From assembly GCA_905221615.1 (NCBI GenBank), contig CAJNDT010003112.1, positions 1,344,001 through 1,408,000 on the forward strand: a stretch of 64,000 nucleotides of DNA, read 5' to 3'. Below are positions 51,672 through 63,556 of this stretch, piece after piece (position 1 is the first letter of the stretch; every line of letters starts with the position of its first letter). The stretch comes from Symbiodinium sp. CCMP2592. Its lineage: Eukaryota; Sar; Dinophyceae; Suessiales; Symbiodiniaceae. The notes below the pieces were generated by a model. It was not told where the DNA came from. It saw only the letters and a list, made by a program, of their open reading frames with translations, and did no database searches. A program made the position numbers and the translations under genes.

Positions 51672-54600
51672 TATACGTGATATAGATGTAGAAGTATTCC
51701 GTTGCAAGGTCCCACAATATAACTCCCTAACTATACATTGCAATATACGAGTCCTAATACAATGTTACATAACATAACAGAAAATGACATGATACAACAT
51801 AGCATGGTCCATGGTGCACTAGATAATGATACAATGGAATGGAATAGGCTAGAACAGAACATGATGTACCATCATATCTTATATTGGAGTATGTACACAA
51901 TGTACCATATTAGAGTAGAGCACAATGGAGTAAACTATCCTGCAAGGTACTGCAATACCGTGTAGCATAGGGGTTAGGGTTTTAGCAGTTTAGGGGTTCA
52001 GGGTTTTAGCGGTTTAGGGGTTTAGGGTGCTTATTAATCTACATCTTCCGTTCCAGGCACAGACTGCAGAGACCTCCCAGACAGAAGGCGCGGACAAGGA
52101 ACCTGCAGGCAGTGGGACTTTACGGTAGGTGCCTAGATAGGGTTCCTTTAAGGGGATCCATAAGGGCTACTGTAAGGGAGACCACGAGGGTAGGAAAATA
52201 TAGGGGCTTTAATTATTAGCATAGGGTTTCGGGGTAGAATATACTTGGCTTATAATAAGGAACCCCAAAATAGTGAAATTTGTCATTGTTAAGGTTCCAA
52301 TTTAGATAGACAATACTACGTGCCGGTTTGCATGCATTTCATGCCAGACACCTTAGGGAGCCCCGGCGAATGCCATGACGCACTTTCGAGTCAGGCTCCT
52401 ATATTTATATATATATATATATACATATGTATATGGATTGGTCGGGTTGTGGGGTCCGGCGGTTTGGCCTCCCGGTAACAGGCACATCTGCCTTGCTCGC
52501 TCTCTCTCTCCCTTCACTTCACTTCACTTCACAAGGGTAAAGCCCACTCTCTCTCTCTCTCTCCTTCGTGTCTGTGTGTTTGCCTGTGCGTCTATAAGAA
52601 TGTAAGAGCCTGGGGAATTACCAATACTGTTCCTTATGGTTCCTGAATATGCTTATACTGCAATATCCCCGGTCCAAATCCCAAAGCACGTGTGTATGAA
52701 GGCTGCCGAATGAGGAGGTGTAGCAACAGCTGCTCCGTTTCCTGGGGCCTGGGGCTCCTGTGATTTGCACCAGGAGGCACAAGAGGATTCAGCGCTTAGG
52801 GTCCAGGGATGGCGGTTGAGGGTCGAAGGGTTGCGGTTCTGGGCAACGAGTTTAAAGCTTAAGGCTTAGGGTTGGGGGTTCGGGTGGATGGATTTGGGGC
52901 TCAAGGCCATGTGCTGATGGATTCTCATGCCTTGCACGACCCAAGGTCCCAAAACCTAATGTTTAAGCTTTACGGTGGAAGGCAAAGGTCGTAGAAGCCC
53001 TACAGGATCGGACTCGGAACCCTAACCTTACAGTAACCCCGAACACTGAAGCAAACCCACAGGACCCTCAAAGGACAACACTGGAACAGTCCTAAACAAC
53101 AACTCAGCCTCTAATATGAGCTTGGACCCGAGAAAGGGGTTCCCTTAAAGCTAGCCTGGCCTTTATCCTTGAAGGAACCATGAAGGCAATCCGTAAGGGA
53201 GGCCATGCAGGAACCGCAAAATGAAACTGTCAATCAAGGAACCCCCTCTGAGGAATTGCACCTGCACGGATGTCACTTGCGACACATCCAGGCTCCAAAA
53301 CATAGCGAATCCAGCTTTAAGTCCCTCGACCTGCAACGGAAAACAGGTAGCACTGTCTGAAGCTTCGTGGATAGCTGTATGGAGATATACGTATGTACGA
53401 CTCCAAGCCGGGTACCCGAGACTTCGGTTTGAGTTTGGGGTCGGGGCTCAAGGAGATCACCATTTTCGTTTGGGGATCAGGGGTTCCAGGGTTTACGTGC
53501 TTCTTAAGCGGGTTGATTTAAAGGGGTTGGGCCATGCTTCCTTCTCATGTCATATCTTCTGTACTGAACTTGGGACCCCTAGCAACAATTACAATTTCAA
53601 CCGTTTCTCAGGGGGGTTCCGGTAACCTCAAATTAAGAAGTATTTCTGAGTACCCCTAAGTCTTAGGAGTTGGGCTTCTTGGACCAGCTTGCTGCTAGAC
53701 TAGCGTGACATGCTGTGTACAAGATGCAGGAACCATGGAGTAGGTTTTAGGGTTTAAGGCTTAAGGTTTAGGGAGCAAGGTATTCCTACTCAGCCATCGG
53801 AAAACTTAGACACATTATCGTCGGTTTGTCGGGTGAGAGTTTGGCCGCTGTTTTATCAGAAGTACATACGGAATGTAACTTCGCAAGCCGGTTCAATGCT
53901 CATACCCTAACACGGAAGACACCAAACTCTAAATCCTAAAGCCAGCGCCTACTCTGTAAACCCCCAACCCACCCAAGGCTATACGCAAAGACCCCAAACC
54001 GCAAAGCTATTGCACAGGCCGCGCGCCCCCGAACAAGCAGGCCGTAAGCCCGCTGCCTGCTAGCACGGAAGGCTAAGATCCTTATTTGCAGGCTTCTAAT
54101 CCCAAATCCAAGGGTCCTACATGTGAATCTACTGGGACCTAGGCCCCTCAGTTTAGGGTTTAGGGGTTTAGGGCTTACTTGCGGTGCATCTAAGCGACGC
54201 CGTCTGACGATGCGAGGGCGGAGCAGTCCACCCCGCTGACAGTGACGGTGCCCTGACGCAACATGGGGCCCTGAACCTTAATTGAAGCCTAAGCCGGTGT
54301 ACAGAGTTTCTATAGCATACCCTAAGGGTCCATGTACCCATATAGAGATACATGAGCCCCGAAGAACCTATATAGGGACTACATTAAGGCCAATGTATAT
54401 ACTATATGAGTACATGGACACTTAGGGATACATATATCTGGGAGACCTTGAGGATTATAAGCGGACTACGTAGGTTTGTGGACTTGAGCTCCCGGTCTTG
54501 CGATTCACGCCGGCAGCCGCGTTAACCCGAGCCTGAACTATCGAACCACGCGACATCAAACAGAGGGAACAAACAGACACAAACGAACTTTACACCCAAA

Positions 54601-55330
54601 ACCCTGAAACACGAGAACCAAGGGGCCTGGTGCTCCTGACACGCTAACCGCATGAGACGACACCCTTGATCCTACTCTCCGCTTCTTCGACGGACCCCCT
54701 TCTCAGAAACATCTCATGTGTATTTGTGACTCTGCAAGGGGCCGGATCCCCTAAATCCCTGAACCACAAACACGACAGCCCTGAACACTAAACCCTAAAA
54801 CCTAAACTGGGTAGCTCTCCAAATTATAGGTCCTTCTTAGCGTCCTCTTTTCAAGGGTGCCTGCTAGATGCTGCTAGTTATGGGACCCAGACGGGACCCC
54901 CCAATTGAGAAAACTACAAGCAAAGCTTGAACGCGCGACAGATCTGGAGGGTCGAGCCCAGGACTCGGAAAGCCTACCGGGCTTTTGAGTTCAGGGTTAC
55001 ATTTGAAGGTTGAGGGACTTAAGGGCTTAGGGCTTGGTTTAAAGGTTAAGGGTTTAGGGCTTGGCTTGAAGGCTGAGGGGCTTAAGGGTTTAGGGTTTGG
55101 TTTAAAGGTTGAGGGGCTAGGGTTTAGTTTAGGGGTTTAGGGTCTTTTAGCCCTCATTTTGGGGTAATGGTGTAGCTTTATAGGGAACCTGGAACTACAA
55201 AAAGGGAATAAGGGTACTACTGATCCTAGTAAGCCATGAAACGAACCCTAAACACCTGCACGGGGCCTGAACAGTTGTGACGGCAGTGGTCGTCGTTGTC
55301 GTAGTGGGCGTGGTTTGCGCAGGCCTCTGT

Positions 55331-55439
55331 GTTTAGGGTTTAGGGTGTAGGGTTTAGGGGTTTAGGGTTTAGGGTGTAGGGTTTAGGGGTTTAGGGTTTA
55401 GGGTGTAGGGGTTTAGGGGTTAGGGGTTTAGGGTTTAGA
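55331..55439. repeat. Interstitial telomere-type array (TTTAGGG)n
   Basis: GTTTAGGG, GTGTAGGG and GGTTTAGGGG units repeat about 14 times with a higher-order pattern (GTTTAGGGTTTAGGGTGTAGG repeated). It has the opposite strand orientation to the array at 561-622. Confidence 0.85.
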
Positions 55440-56305
55440 AGCGTCCACGTACTTAAATTAATGATCCAATGAACTCCTCCCAAAAGGTGCCTGATGATTG
55501 GATCTTGTGGACCCTTGGGGTTTTAAGACCCAGCCCTGAATCTTTTGGCTGATTTTGGGTTCAGTGGCAAAATACCTGGACCATAGCCCCTATCCACTGA
55601 ATCCCTGGGCAGTAAAGCCCCCTAAACTCTAAACCCTAAGCTTAAACGCAAAACTGCTAAACCCTGAACAACGCTAGTCCGTAAGCCTGAAAACATCTAG
55701 CAGATAACAATGTTGAGGCTTGATTCCCCGGAGCACCGACATGTTGCAGCCTAGCATTGGAAACGCTCCTTCCTAAGATTTAACTACTACTGTCACACAG
55801 TATCTTACCTGGAAACGCTAGGCCCGCTAGGCTTTGGGTTTTGTTGTGCTACTTGTAACCCAAGAACCCTGAACACCTCCTGAGCCCTAAACGACGTATC
55901 CCACACCCGATGTCCCACTGGTTGATACTGTAGCAGGGTTTCGGGATTCAGAAGTTAGGGTTTTCGCGTGTCGGGATTACGTAGGCATGGAGCTGCATGA
56001 GCTCGCTCTAACCACTCCTTCGGGTGGCCTCTCTCAGGTGGAAGGCGCCAGCAACTGACACCCAGAAAGTTTGATCATTCATTTGCAAACAGCCCTTAAG
56101 CCGTAAACCACAGAAAAAGTTCAGGCGTCCTCTGAACAAGCAGCTCGCTGAAGTTCTGCACTGCTCCACAAGCCGCCACCGTGCTTGGCACCGGCATGCT
56201 GCACAGAGCCTCCGCTTGGCCTTCGAAGAATCTCGTGTTCAGGTTGCGCCACCAGCGCCGCAACTTGTGAGTCGCCCGACGAACTCAGAAGATTCTTGAT
56301 CACTG

Positions 56306-56426
56306 TACTTAAAGGATCATGGGACTTAGTAACCAGGGTTACAATTAAGGTAACTATACTTATAACCCCAATTAAGGTACTTCTAACCTTACTTACTAAG
56401 TTACTAAGTCCCATGATCCTCCGAGC
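56306..56426. repeat. Palindromic MITE-like element, family A
   Basis: TACTTAAAGGATCATGGGAC at the left and CTAAGTCCCATGATCCTCCG at the right. TTACTAAG is duplicated near the right arm. Confidence 0.85.
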
Positions 56427-57609
56427 AATGTACCAAGCACCGCTTCTCGGCGACAGGGGGCATCTCGATACCTTGCGCATGGCCTTCACGCTCGTCGTAT
56501 TCGGAGCTGTCAGTTCCAAAACGAGACAGCCTCGGCCCTGCGAATATCGGTGGCTCCGAAGCTCAGCATAGAACTTGAACCGCTCCTCCTTACCTGCAAA
56601 CGCCACCTTTGGGATTTTGTGCTACGTGCAACCCGCAGCCTTAAACCCTGAGCCCTAAACGACGTATCCCACGCCCGATGTCTCATTGGTTGATAGCTAG
56701 AACTTAGGGTTTCAGCATTCGGGATCATGTAGTCCCTGGTACGGTCTACGGTCATGCATTCAGAGGATGGAGCCACACGAGCTCGATCTAACTTCTCCTT
56801 TCAGTGGCCTCTTTCAGGTGGAATGTGCCAGCAACTGAACTCCGGAAAGCTTCATCCGGAATTTTGCAAACACCTCTTAAACCACACAAAATCAGAGGTC
56901 CTCTGTTGGGGTTCAGGGGTTTAGAGTTTAGGGTTTAAGTTAAGCACGAACTGTATAGGCAAACGCAGCAATTACCATAGCTCCAGGTCTCCTCTTGCCC
57001 CTGGCTGCCCCTGCCAGAACTCCCCTACAGTGAACCCCAGAAAGTGAGAACACGAGTTTAGGACGAGTAGCGCTAGGATCGCCTCTGTTTTTGCATTAAG
57101 GGCGTGAGGGTAAGACTGTCCCAACTTTCTGGATTCCATCAGAAGTATGCCGCGCGGCTCGCAGGGTTTGAGATCCGCAGTGGGCGTATCCTGGCAAAGC
57201 TGGAAACTCTGAGCCCAAAGGCAGGCGAATAATTGGCCACCTAATGCCCCTGAAATCCTACGGGTCCGAGTACAGGATAATCAGGCATTATGGGGTTTGG
57301 GGGTCATACCTGGGGGAGTATATGACTACTGGGTACTTGGACCGTCAGGGCCAAGACACAGCGGCGTCAATGACTGGAACAGCAACTGAATTTGAGTGTG
57401 TAGTACAGCTTGTTCTTATAGAACCAGTAAGCAAAGACTACCAGCAATTTTGTATATATCGCAAAATAACCTAGTATAACTGTGACATCACACTGGACAA
57501 TATGACTCCTATAGTATTACTGATGCAAAAATGCTCCGGCGTCTCGGGGCTCTTAAGAGACACTAATTTTGCATTTCGGGTCCCTGATGAAACCGTCTGA
57601 GCCCCTTGT

Positions 57610-57710
57610 GGGTGGTTGTCAAAATTATGGTCCCTTTTTGGGTACCCTAAATATTAGGTGCCGTACTATAATAGGGACCCAAAAAGGGACCATAATTTTG
57701 ACAACTACCC
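57610..57710. repeat. Palindromic MITE-like element, family C
   Basis: GGGTGGTTGTCAAAATTATGG and CCATAATTTTGACAACTACCC. Flanked by TTGT on both sides, a good 4-bp target-site duplication. Centre ATTAGGTGCCGTACTATAAT. Confidence 0.88.
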
Positions 57711-57855
57711 TTGTAAAGACCGTCATAAAAATCCTGAAACCCCAAAACCGCCGGTGCGTGGAGTGAACCCCGCCTGAGTCTCTCCGGATTCGCGTGCGCA
57801 GAGAATAACCTCTGCCGTGTCGCTGGTGAGCTCGAGCCGGGAACCTGTCAGAATC

Positions 57856-57957
57856 GGGAGTTTCCGAAAATAGGGGACCCTAATATAGTACCCTCTATAG
57901 TAGGATCCTTATTATAAGGACCCTAAAACAAGGTGTCCCCAATTTTCGGAAACTCCC
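57856..57957. repeat. Palindromic MITE-like element, family B
   Basis: GGGAGTTTCCGAAAATAGGG and CCAATTTTCGGAAACTCCC, 102 bp, close to the family consensus. Confidence 0.88.
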
Positions 57958-58996
57958 ATTCGGGTTACCCTAGACCCTAAACCCTGTCAGATTGTCCGGA
58001 GACCTCACTGCACGGTTTAAGGTGCCCAGTGCTTCCGGGTTTTGGGTTTTAGTTTTGGGGTGTGAGGTTTGGGTTTAGGCGATATGGTGATTAGCATAAG
58101 GTTTTGGATATATCACCAAGAAGATGAGAAGCAACCCTAAGGAATACTATTACTTACTAGATAGGGCTCCCTTTTGTTTTCGGCTCTCTTGACTGTGTAA
58201 TGTAGGCTCCTTGATTTTTCTTAAGGAACGATATTGGTAAGCAATTTTTAGGCTTCTGGAGTAAGTCGGTTTTAAGGTTTTCTCAAGCTCCCAGTGCGGG
58301 CTGCAGTTCACCGACGCAGACGTCTGCGTTTTGTTCTAGTGCGTGGCATAAACAGAAACCCCTATCACATTTAATCCTGGGTTTCTAGGTCCCCCGCAAC
58401 CTTCATGAGGGACCCCGAGATGCAAATTCAGACCAAACAGAACCTTGTAAAACCCTCTGAAACCCTGTAGAAGCCTTCTAACACCCTGATTGTAACCCTT
58501 TGCTAACCTTTGCGTGCAGGCGAGATTCCCTTCCGTTCCGGAGATTCCAAAATCCCCTACTAGTTTAGGCCCGGTCTGCTAACTTAAGAACCCTTACTTT
58601 GACCTACAGCGATGAACAAGCACGATGAAGTACTCTCAGGGCTAGTGATGCCCTATCGAACATCCGTTGACTGTGCAATGGCATAGCTCATATCCCAGAA
58701 CTCAGTTGCTGAGTTCACAAAAGCCCCCAAAAGTGTACACTTTCAGTTTTATAGTGGGTAGTATTATCCCAAAAAGAGTAAAATGTATCCACTCAGCTAC
58801 TGAGAGAAGTTCTCAATCAGTACTTTGGCTTTGCAGAGGCTCTGAAAATGATTCGACCCCGATCTCCAAAACCGAAGAACCCAAAGGCCCGAAGACTTTG
58901 AAATCCCAAACTAAAACCGCCCACCTCGACAAAGCAAAAGGAACCCGAGGTCCCCCCCAACTCTCTCTGGAACCGCAGCCAGTTCCTAAACCCCTC

Positions 58997-59210
58997 TACT
59001 AAAAGGATCATGGGACTTAGTAGCTAGGGCTATAATTAAGGTAACCATACTTATAACCCCAATTAAGGTGCTTATAGCCTTACTTACTAAGTCCCATGAT
59101 CCTCCAAGTAGACCCAAAACCCCAATCCCTATAGATCCCTTTAAGGAACCCTATAAATCCCCTTAAGGAGCCCTTTTAAGAACCCTTACTAAGTCCCATG
59201 ATCCTCCAAG
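58997..59210. repeat. Composite family A element
   Basis: A full family A palindrome (58997-59108) followed by the CCCCAATCCCTATAGATCCC linker and the short arm ending CTAAGTCCCATGATCCTCC. Same order as 2299-2493; the linker has one more 'ggaaccctataaatcccctt' step. Confidence 0.82.
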
Positions 59211-59225
59211 GCCCCCGAATCATCC

Positions 59226-59288
59226 TAAACCGTAAACCCTAAACCCCTAAACCCTAAACCCCTAAACCCGAAACCCTAAACCCTAAAG
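59226..59288. repeat. Short telomere-type array
   Basis: CCGTAAACCCTAAACCCCTAA and following units of CCCTAAA and CCCCTAAA, about eight copies. Confidence 0.75.
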
Positions 59289-59361
59289 ATGGGCCTTTGA
59301 CTGTCACCTTCAGATCCGTCAAGATGCGTTGTCCCGCCCTGGTCTTGTCGGCTCAGGGTCT

Positions 59362-59504
59362 CCCATAGGAGTTCCTTTTTGGGATTACCTTATAGAAGTC
59401 TACATATGAACTCCAAAACCCATAGGCCCCATGGTAGTTCCTTTTTGGGGTTTCATATCTAAGAATTCTAATAAAGTAATCCCAAGCAGGACCTCCTATG
59501 GCTC
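59362..59504. repeat. Two adjacent family E elements
   Basis: CCCATAGGAGTTCCTTTTTG begins the first, and GGCCCCATGGTAGTTCCTTT at about 59423 begins the second. The second ends GGACCTCCTATGGCTC, which also pairs with the first element's left end, suggesting one copy inserted in another. Confidence 0.7.
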
Positions 59505-59817
59505 TATTAGGTAAGGATTCGGAGTCCAGGATTCTCGCGTCTGGGGCTTTTTTGGGGCTTAGGGCTTACCTGAGGTTTAGGCTTTAGGACTGTCGGGTCT
59601 ATAGGGTGTGTTTAGGGATACTGTTTTGTTCGTTTGCTCGTTCTCCATTTGTCCGTCAGATATTGCGGCTCCAGGATTTACTAGCTGAATTTTGGGTAGC
59701 AGCTGCAGGATAGACAAGCTGCGTGTCCGCCCGCCCAATTCAATGGATCAGTCGCGGTCCGCTCGACCTCTGTGAAAAGCCACTCGGGCAGAGAGCCGCA
59801 GGTACGGTTGATAACAT

Positions 59818-59896
59818 AAATCCTGCATTACCCAGAATTAGTCAGGAATATACCGTAATTCGCATAGTTTAGGGTCCTTAGGGTAATGCAGGATTT
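59818..59896. repeat. Single palindromic element
   Basis: AAATCCTGCATTACCC is exactly mirrored by GGGTAATGCAGGATTT over 79 bp. The arm is perfect for 16 bp; no second copy was seen. Confidence 0.7.
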
Positions 59897-60313
59897 CTAC
59901 CATCAGCCGTAGCACCCGTGTAAAGCCCAGCAGGGTCATCAGCTTGACACCCGTACAGCTCGTTTTGGTCTGTGCGTTGTACCCAGGAGCTGGGACAGAC
60001 GCCGAAGTCATCTGGTCGGCAGGGATCTTCGCTATGGATCCTGGCCAATGGCGCCACTGCTTGGTGGATGGGGAGGGCTCAGCGACCTGCACCGAGGTGT
60101 CATAAATGGCGCTAGTCCTGCTCGTGTTAAGATAGGGGAGTTTAAAATCATATGTGATCCATTATGCTTCGAAGAGTGTTTCTGATGTGTTCACCCTTGT
60201 TCACTGCAAAAGCCAAGTCAAGATGCAGAACCCTCAAACCATAAATCCCGGAACCCCCGACGACACTACTATGGTTCTAGCTGTCAGAAAAGCGCAAAAA
60301 CCTAGAATCCATA

Positions 60314-60414
60314 ACTAGGTGGGGCTTTTAAAGCCTTTGAAAAATCTAATATGTAAATAAGATCCTCTTAAGCCCAATAAGGGAAAATACAAAATGCCCC
60401 AAAGCCCTACCTAG
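60314..60414. repeat. Palindromic dispersed element, family F
   Basis: CTAGGTGGGGCTTTTAAAGC at the left, GCCCCAAAGCCCTACCTAG at the right, second copy of the 35638 element. Ends are better preserved here. Confidence 0.72.
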
Positions 60415-60491
60415 ATAATCCTAAACCCCAGGCCCTGGGCCCTGGGCCCGGGCCATTGCTCTCAGAAGTTAGATTATCTCTTGACCTTAAG

Positions 60492-60605
60492 GTAAAAGCC
60501 AGAAAGTTGGAACATCAGACTCCTCATGCCCTTAAGGTAAAGTATAAGGGATCCTAGCACTAATCCTCCTAAAGCCATGTTCCAACTTTCTGGCTTCTAC
60601 TGTAA
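60492..60605. repeat. Palindromic MITE-like element, family D
   Basis: GTAAAAGCCAGAAAGTTGGAA and TTCCAACTTTCTGGCTTCTAC are near-perfect inverted arms, with CTCATGCCCTTAAGGTAAAG inside. Confidence 0.85.
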
Positions 60606-61832
60606 GGGTTTCGGGTCTGGGTCCCCGTAGGTTAAGGTGCCTTAGGTTTGCTTCTATACAGTTTAAGAGGGTTTAGGGTGCAGGGGTGTAAAGTGTCGGG
60701 GTGTAGGGTTTAGGGCTTTGGGATTGACTAAAACTCTGTGGAGTCGACTTGGGATCTCGGTTCTGGATGACCAGCACCAGACAGGCATGGGCAGGTAGCA
60801 AGGATATTTCACTCGCCAGCCAAGCGAGAATCTCGGGGAAAACAACAAAACGTAATCACAGACTTGGGTGAACGAGCTGTCTATGAGTAGGTCCGCAAAT
60901 CTTACACTGGCTACCACTGATGTGCCGTCTCAAGGATCTAGATGGGTCGATATGGCTTTGTGCCTGGGGTGCGGTATTCAGGTGGGAGATGTAGGAAGAA
61001 ATGTTGGGTTGAGGCGGGCTGCTGCATAGAATCTTACCTGGGCGCAGGACTAGTAAGCCCCAAACCCTGCAACCTGAAGTCAAAACAGCTGCAGCCAAGC
61101 ATCTTGTCGGTATCTCGGACCACAAACGTGGTGCCCTTGTCCACCTGCAAACTAAGTACGAAGGCATGTAAGCGGAGGCTTCGACACACGCCAGGATTGT
61201 CAGCGCCCGTTTATGGCACGGAACGTCAAACCACGATCAAATAAGCAGTTCTGAGAAGCAGTGCTGCCACGGTGTCACGGTATCAATTTAGCCCCTTTGT
61301 GCAAGGCGTATGACACGAGCGAAGAAAGTGTCAAGTCGAGTTGTTAGTTCAGGGTTCCCGAAACTATGTGGGTTGACGACAACAGACGAGTTAGCGCTAA
61401 TATAGGGGCCATAATAATTAGAATAGGGTGTTGGGAAAGAGTTTGGTATAACCAGATTATGGCACCCAGAGCAGCGATGCAAGACACTTGACAACAGCTC
61501 CTAATTTCAATTGCGCAAGCCCCGACGACCATCCACGTGAACAGACACCGAGCACATCTTCAGTGAGTTTGCCCCCACGACTGCCAAGTGCCCGCGCCTC
61601 GTGCAGCAAGAAGGTGATTTGAGCATCCGTCCTGGGGTTCAGGGCTTCTCAAGCAAATATCCCAAAGAAGCCCTCCACTGAACCTCACCTCACTCAGGTT
61701 CAAAGCCAGGTCCCCGAGAATCGCCCCGTGAATGACCGGTGATTGGTAGTTCTCGACTTTGAAGTACAGACACCCAAAACCGGGTCAGGGTTTAGGAGTC
61801 TGAAACATTCAAAACCGGCAAGCTAAACTCTA

Positions 61833-61947
61833 CAGTAGAAGCCAGAAAGTTGGAACACCATTATCCTCATGCCCTTAAGGTAAAGCAGAGGGAATCCTAG
61901 CACTGATCATCCTAAATCCATGTTCCAACTTTATGGCCTTCACTATA
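61833..61947. repeat. Palindromic MITE-like element, family D
   Basis: AGTAGAAGCCAGAAAGTTGGA at the left, TTCCAACTTTATGGCCTTCAC at the right. The interior is nearly identical to the 60492 copy, 1.3 kb away. Confidence 0.85.
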
Positions 61948-62463
61948 AACCCCCTGCAAACCATGCACTGTCAACCCCACTGCCCTGTCTCAAAGGCGAC
62001 TGGACCCGACTAAAGCTGCTAACCTCAGCAAAGCGCAGTCTCGAACGCCAGAAAACAAGACCTGAACCCCGAAACCCTGCGTACTGAGAAACTTCATCCG
62101 GCCGGCAACATTCATACTCCTTCGGTACCGCCCGCCCCGCCCCCACCCTGTCCCCCACCCTGCAACAGTTTATGCTAGGGGCCTTATTAAGGGCTATATA
62201 TAGCCATATTAGAAATTTTGTCTAACTGTTACAAGGTGGGGGCAGTACCCACCACACTCCTTTGGTATCTGCAGTCCTGAAATCTGCAATGTGGCTACTT
62301 AGAGACTGGAGGGTAATCACAGTAGACCCCTAATGAGGAACCTGAGTGAATAGTATCACTAATTCTTCAAGCTTCGATATTCATCGGTGGTCTTGGGAAC
62401 CCTGAATTTTGAACCTGAAAACCCAAAATCTTGATCTCTCAGTACCGAAACTGCCCGGATGGC

Positions 62464-62474
62464 ATATATGTGTG

Positions 62475-62506
<32 letters not shown>

Positions 62507-62511
62507 CACAG
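62464..62511. repeat. (TA)n/(TG)n microsatellite
   Basis: TATATATGTGTGTATATATA followed by further TATATATATG and ACACA, forming an imperfect palindrome. Confidence 0.85.
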
Positions 62512-63387
62512 TACATATGAGCATGTAGAACCGTCAAAGAGCTCTGGATAACATGGAAACCTTGAGGAACCCTCCTAAAGCCCTAATTACTAATTATCCT
62601 AAACCCTCAACCCTAAAACCCTAAGCCCTAATCCTTAAGTGTCGAAACTTCCCCGAAGGCATCCTGCTGTCGCCATCCCAGTGGTGGACTTGAACTTTGT
62701 TCCCATGCGAATTGCCTTCCAGGTACCTGGCCACTGAAAGTGGAGCTTCTTGGCCTTTTGAAGAATTGCCAGTGCAATATCCCAGGGTCCCACAATGTCC
62801 AGAAATGCTGCAATGTACCCCCGACAACCCTATAGATATACCATGATACACCCCCCCAAACCCTATTTTGGGGCTGTGTTCGGGTGTTTGAATTAGTCAC
62901 CCTTTGCGAAGCCTGAAGATGCTGGGCCTAAACCTTAAGCCCTAAAACCCCACACCCTTCAAGGGTTTAGAACTTACCCAAGCCCCCCCCCAAATCTTGA
63001 ACCCAACCCCCCACCCTACACTGCCTACACTGTATCAGCCCTCAGCCCTGTCGCCCTTAGCGTGTTGGAAGCCCTCTGAATACCCTTTCGAGCAGCATGC
63101 AGGCTGCAAAGTATTCCTGAAGGTTATTACCGGGACCCCCCCCCCCCCCCTACAAAGGCCCCTTAATGGATCCCTTGTGGTCCTTAACAGTGGGTGCTTG
63201 GGGTATATTAGAGGGTAGTTGCGGGGGACTAGGTAGGCGCCTTCATGATTAGACTAGGGCTTTGCTCAGGGCGATGAGGGGATACAACCCTGCATCATTC
63301 CCGTCTCTACATGACATGCCATGTAGCGACTTCTCGTTCTTCAAAAGCATCGACGCCGACCCCAGTAGCTCCAAAAAACCATCTAAT

Positions 63388-63556
63388 CTAGGGGCCTGAA
63401 TAGATAAAATAGGGTTCTGGGGCCCATTATACTATAACTATAATAATGAACCCCCCCAAACAATAGTACTAACATAGGGTTTTGGAGCCCATTATACTGT
63501 AACTATAATAATGACCCCTCCAAAATAGTATTGGTAATCATTTCGGCCCCTATAGT
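63388..63556. repeat. Family I element with internal duplication
   Basis: CTAGGGGCCTGAATAGATAA at the left, GTAATCATTTCGGCCCCTATAG at the right. The block ATAGGGTTCTGGGGCCCATT..ACTATAATAATGA occurs twice (about 63410-63458 and 63474-63523). Other relatives start near 41026, 52197 and 61400. Confidence 0.72.
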
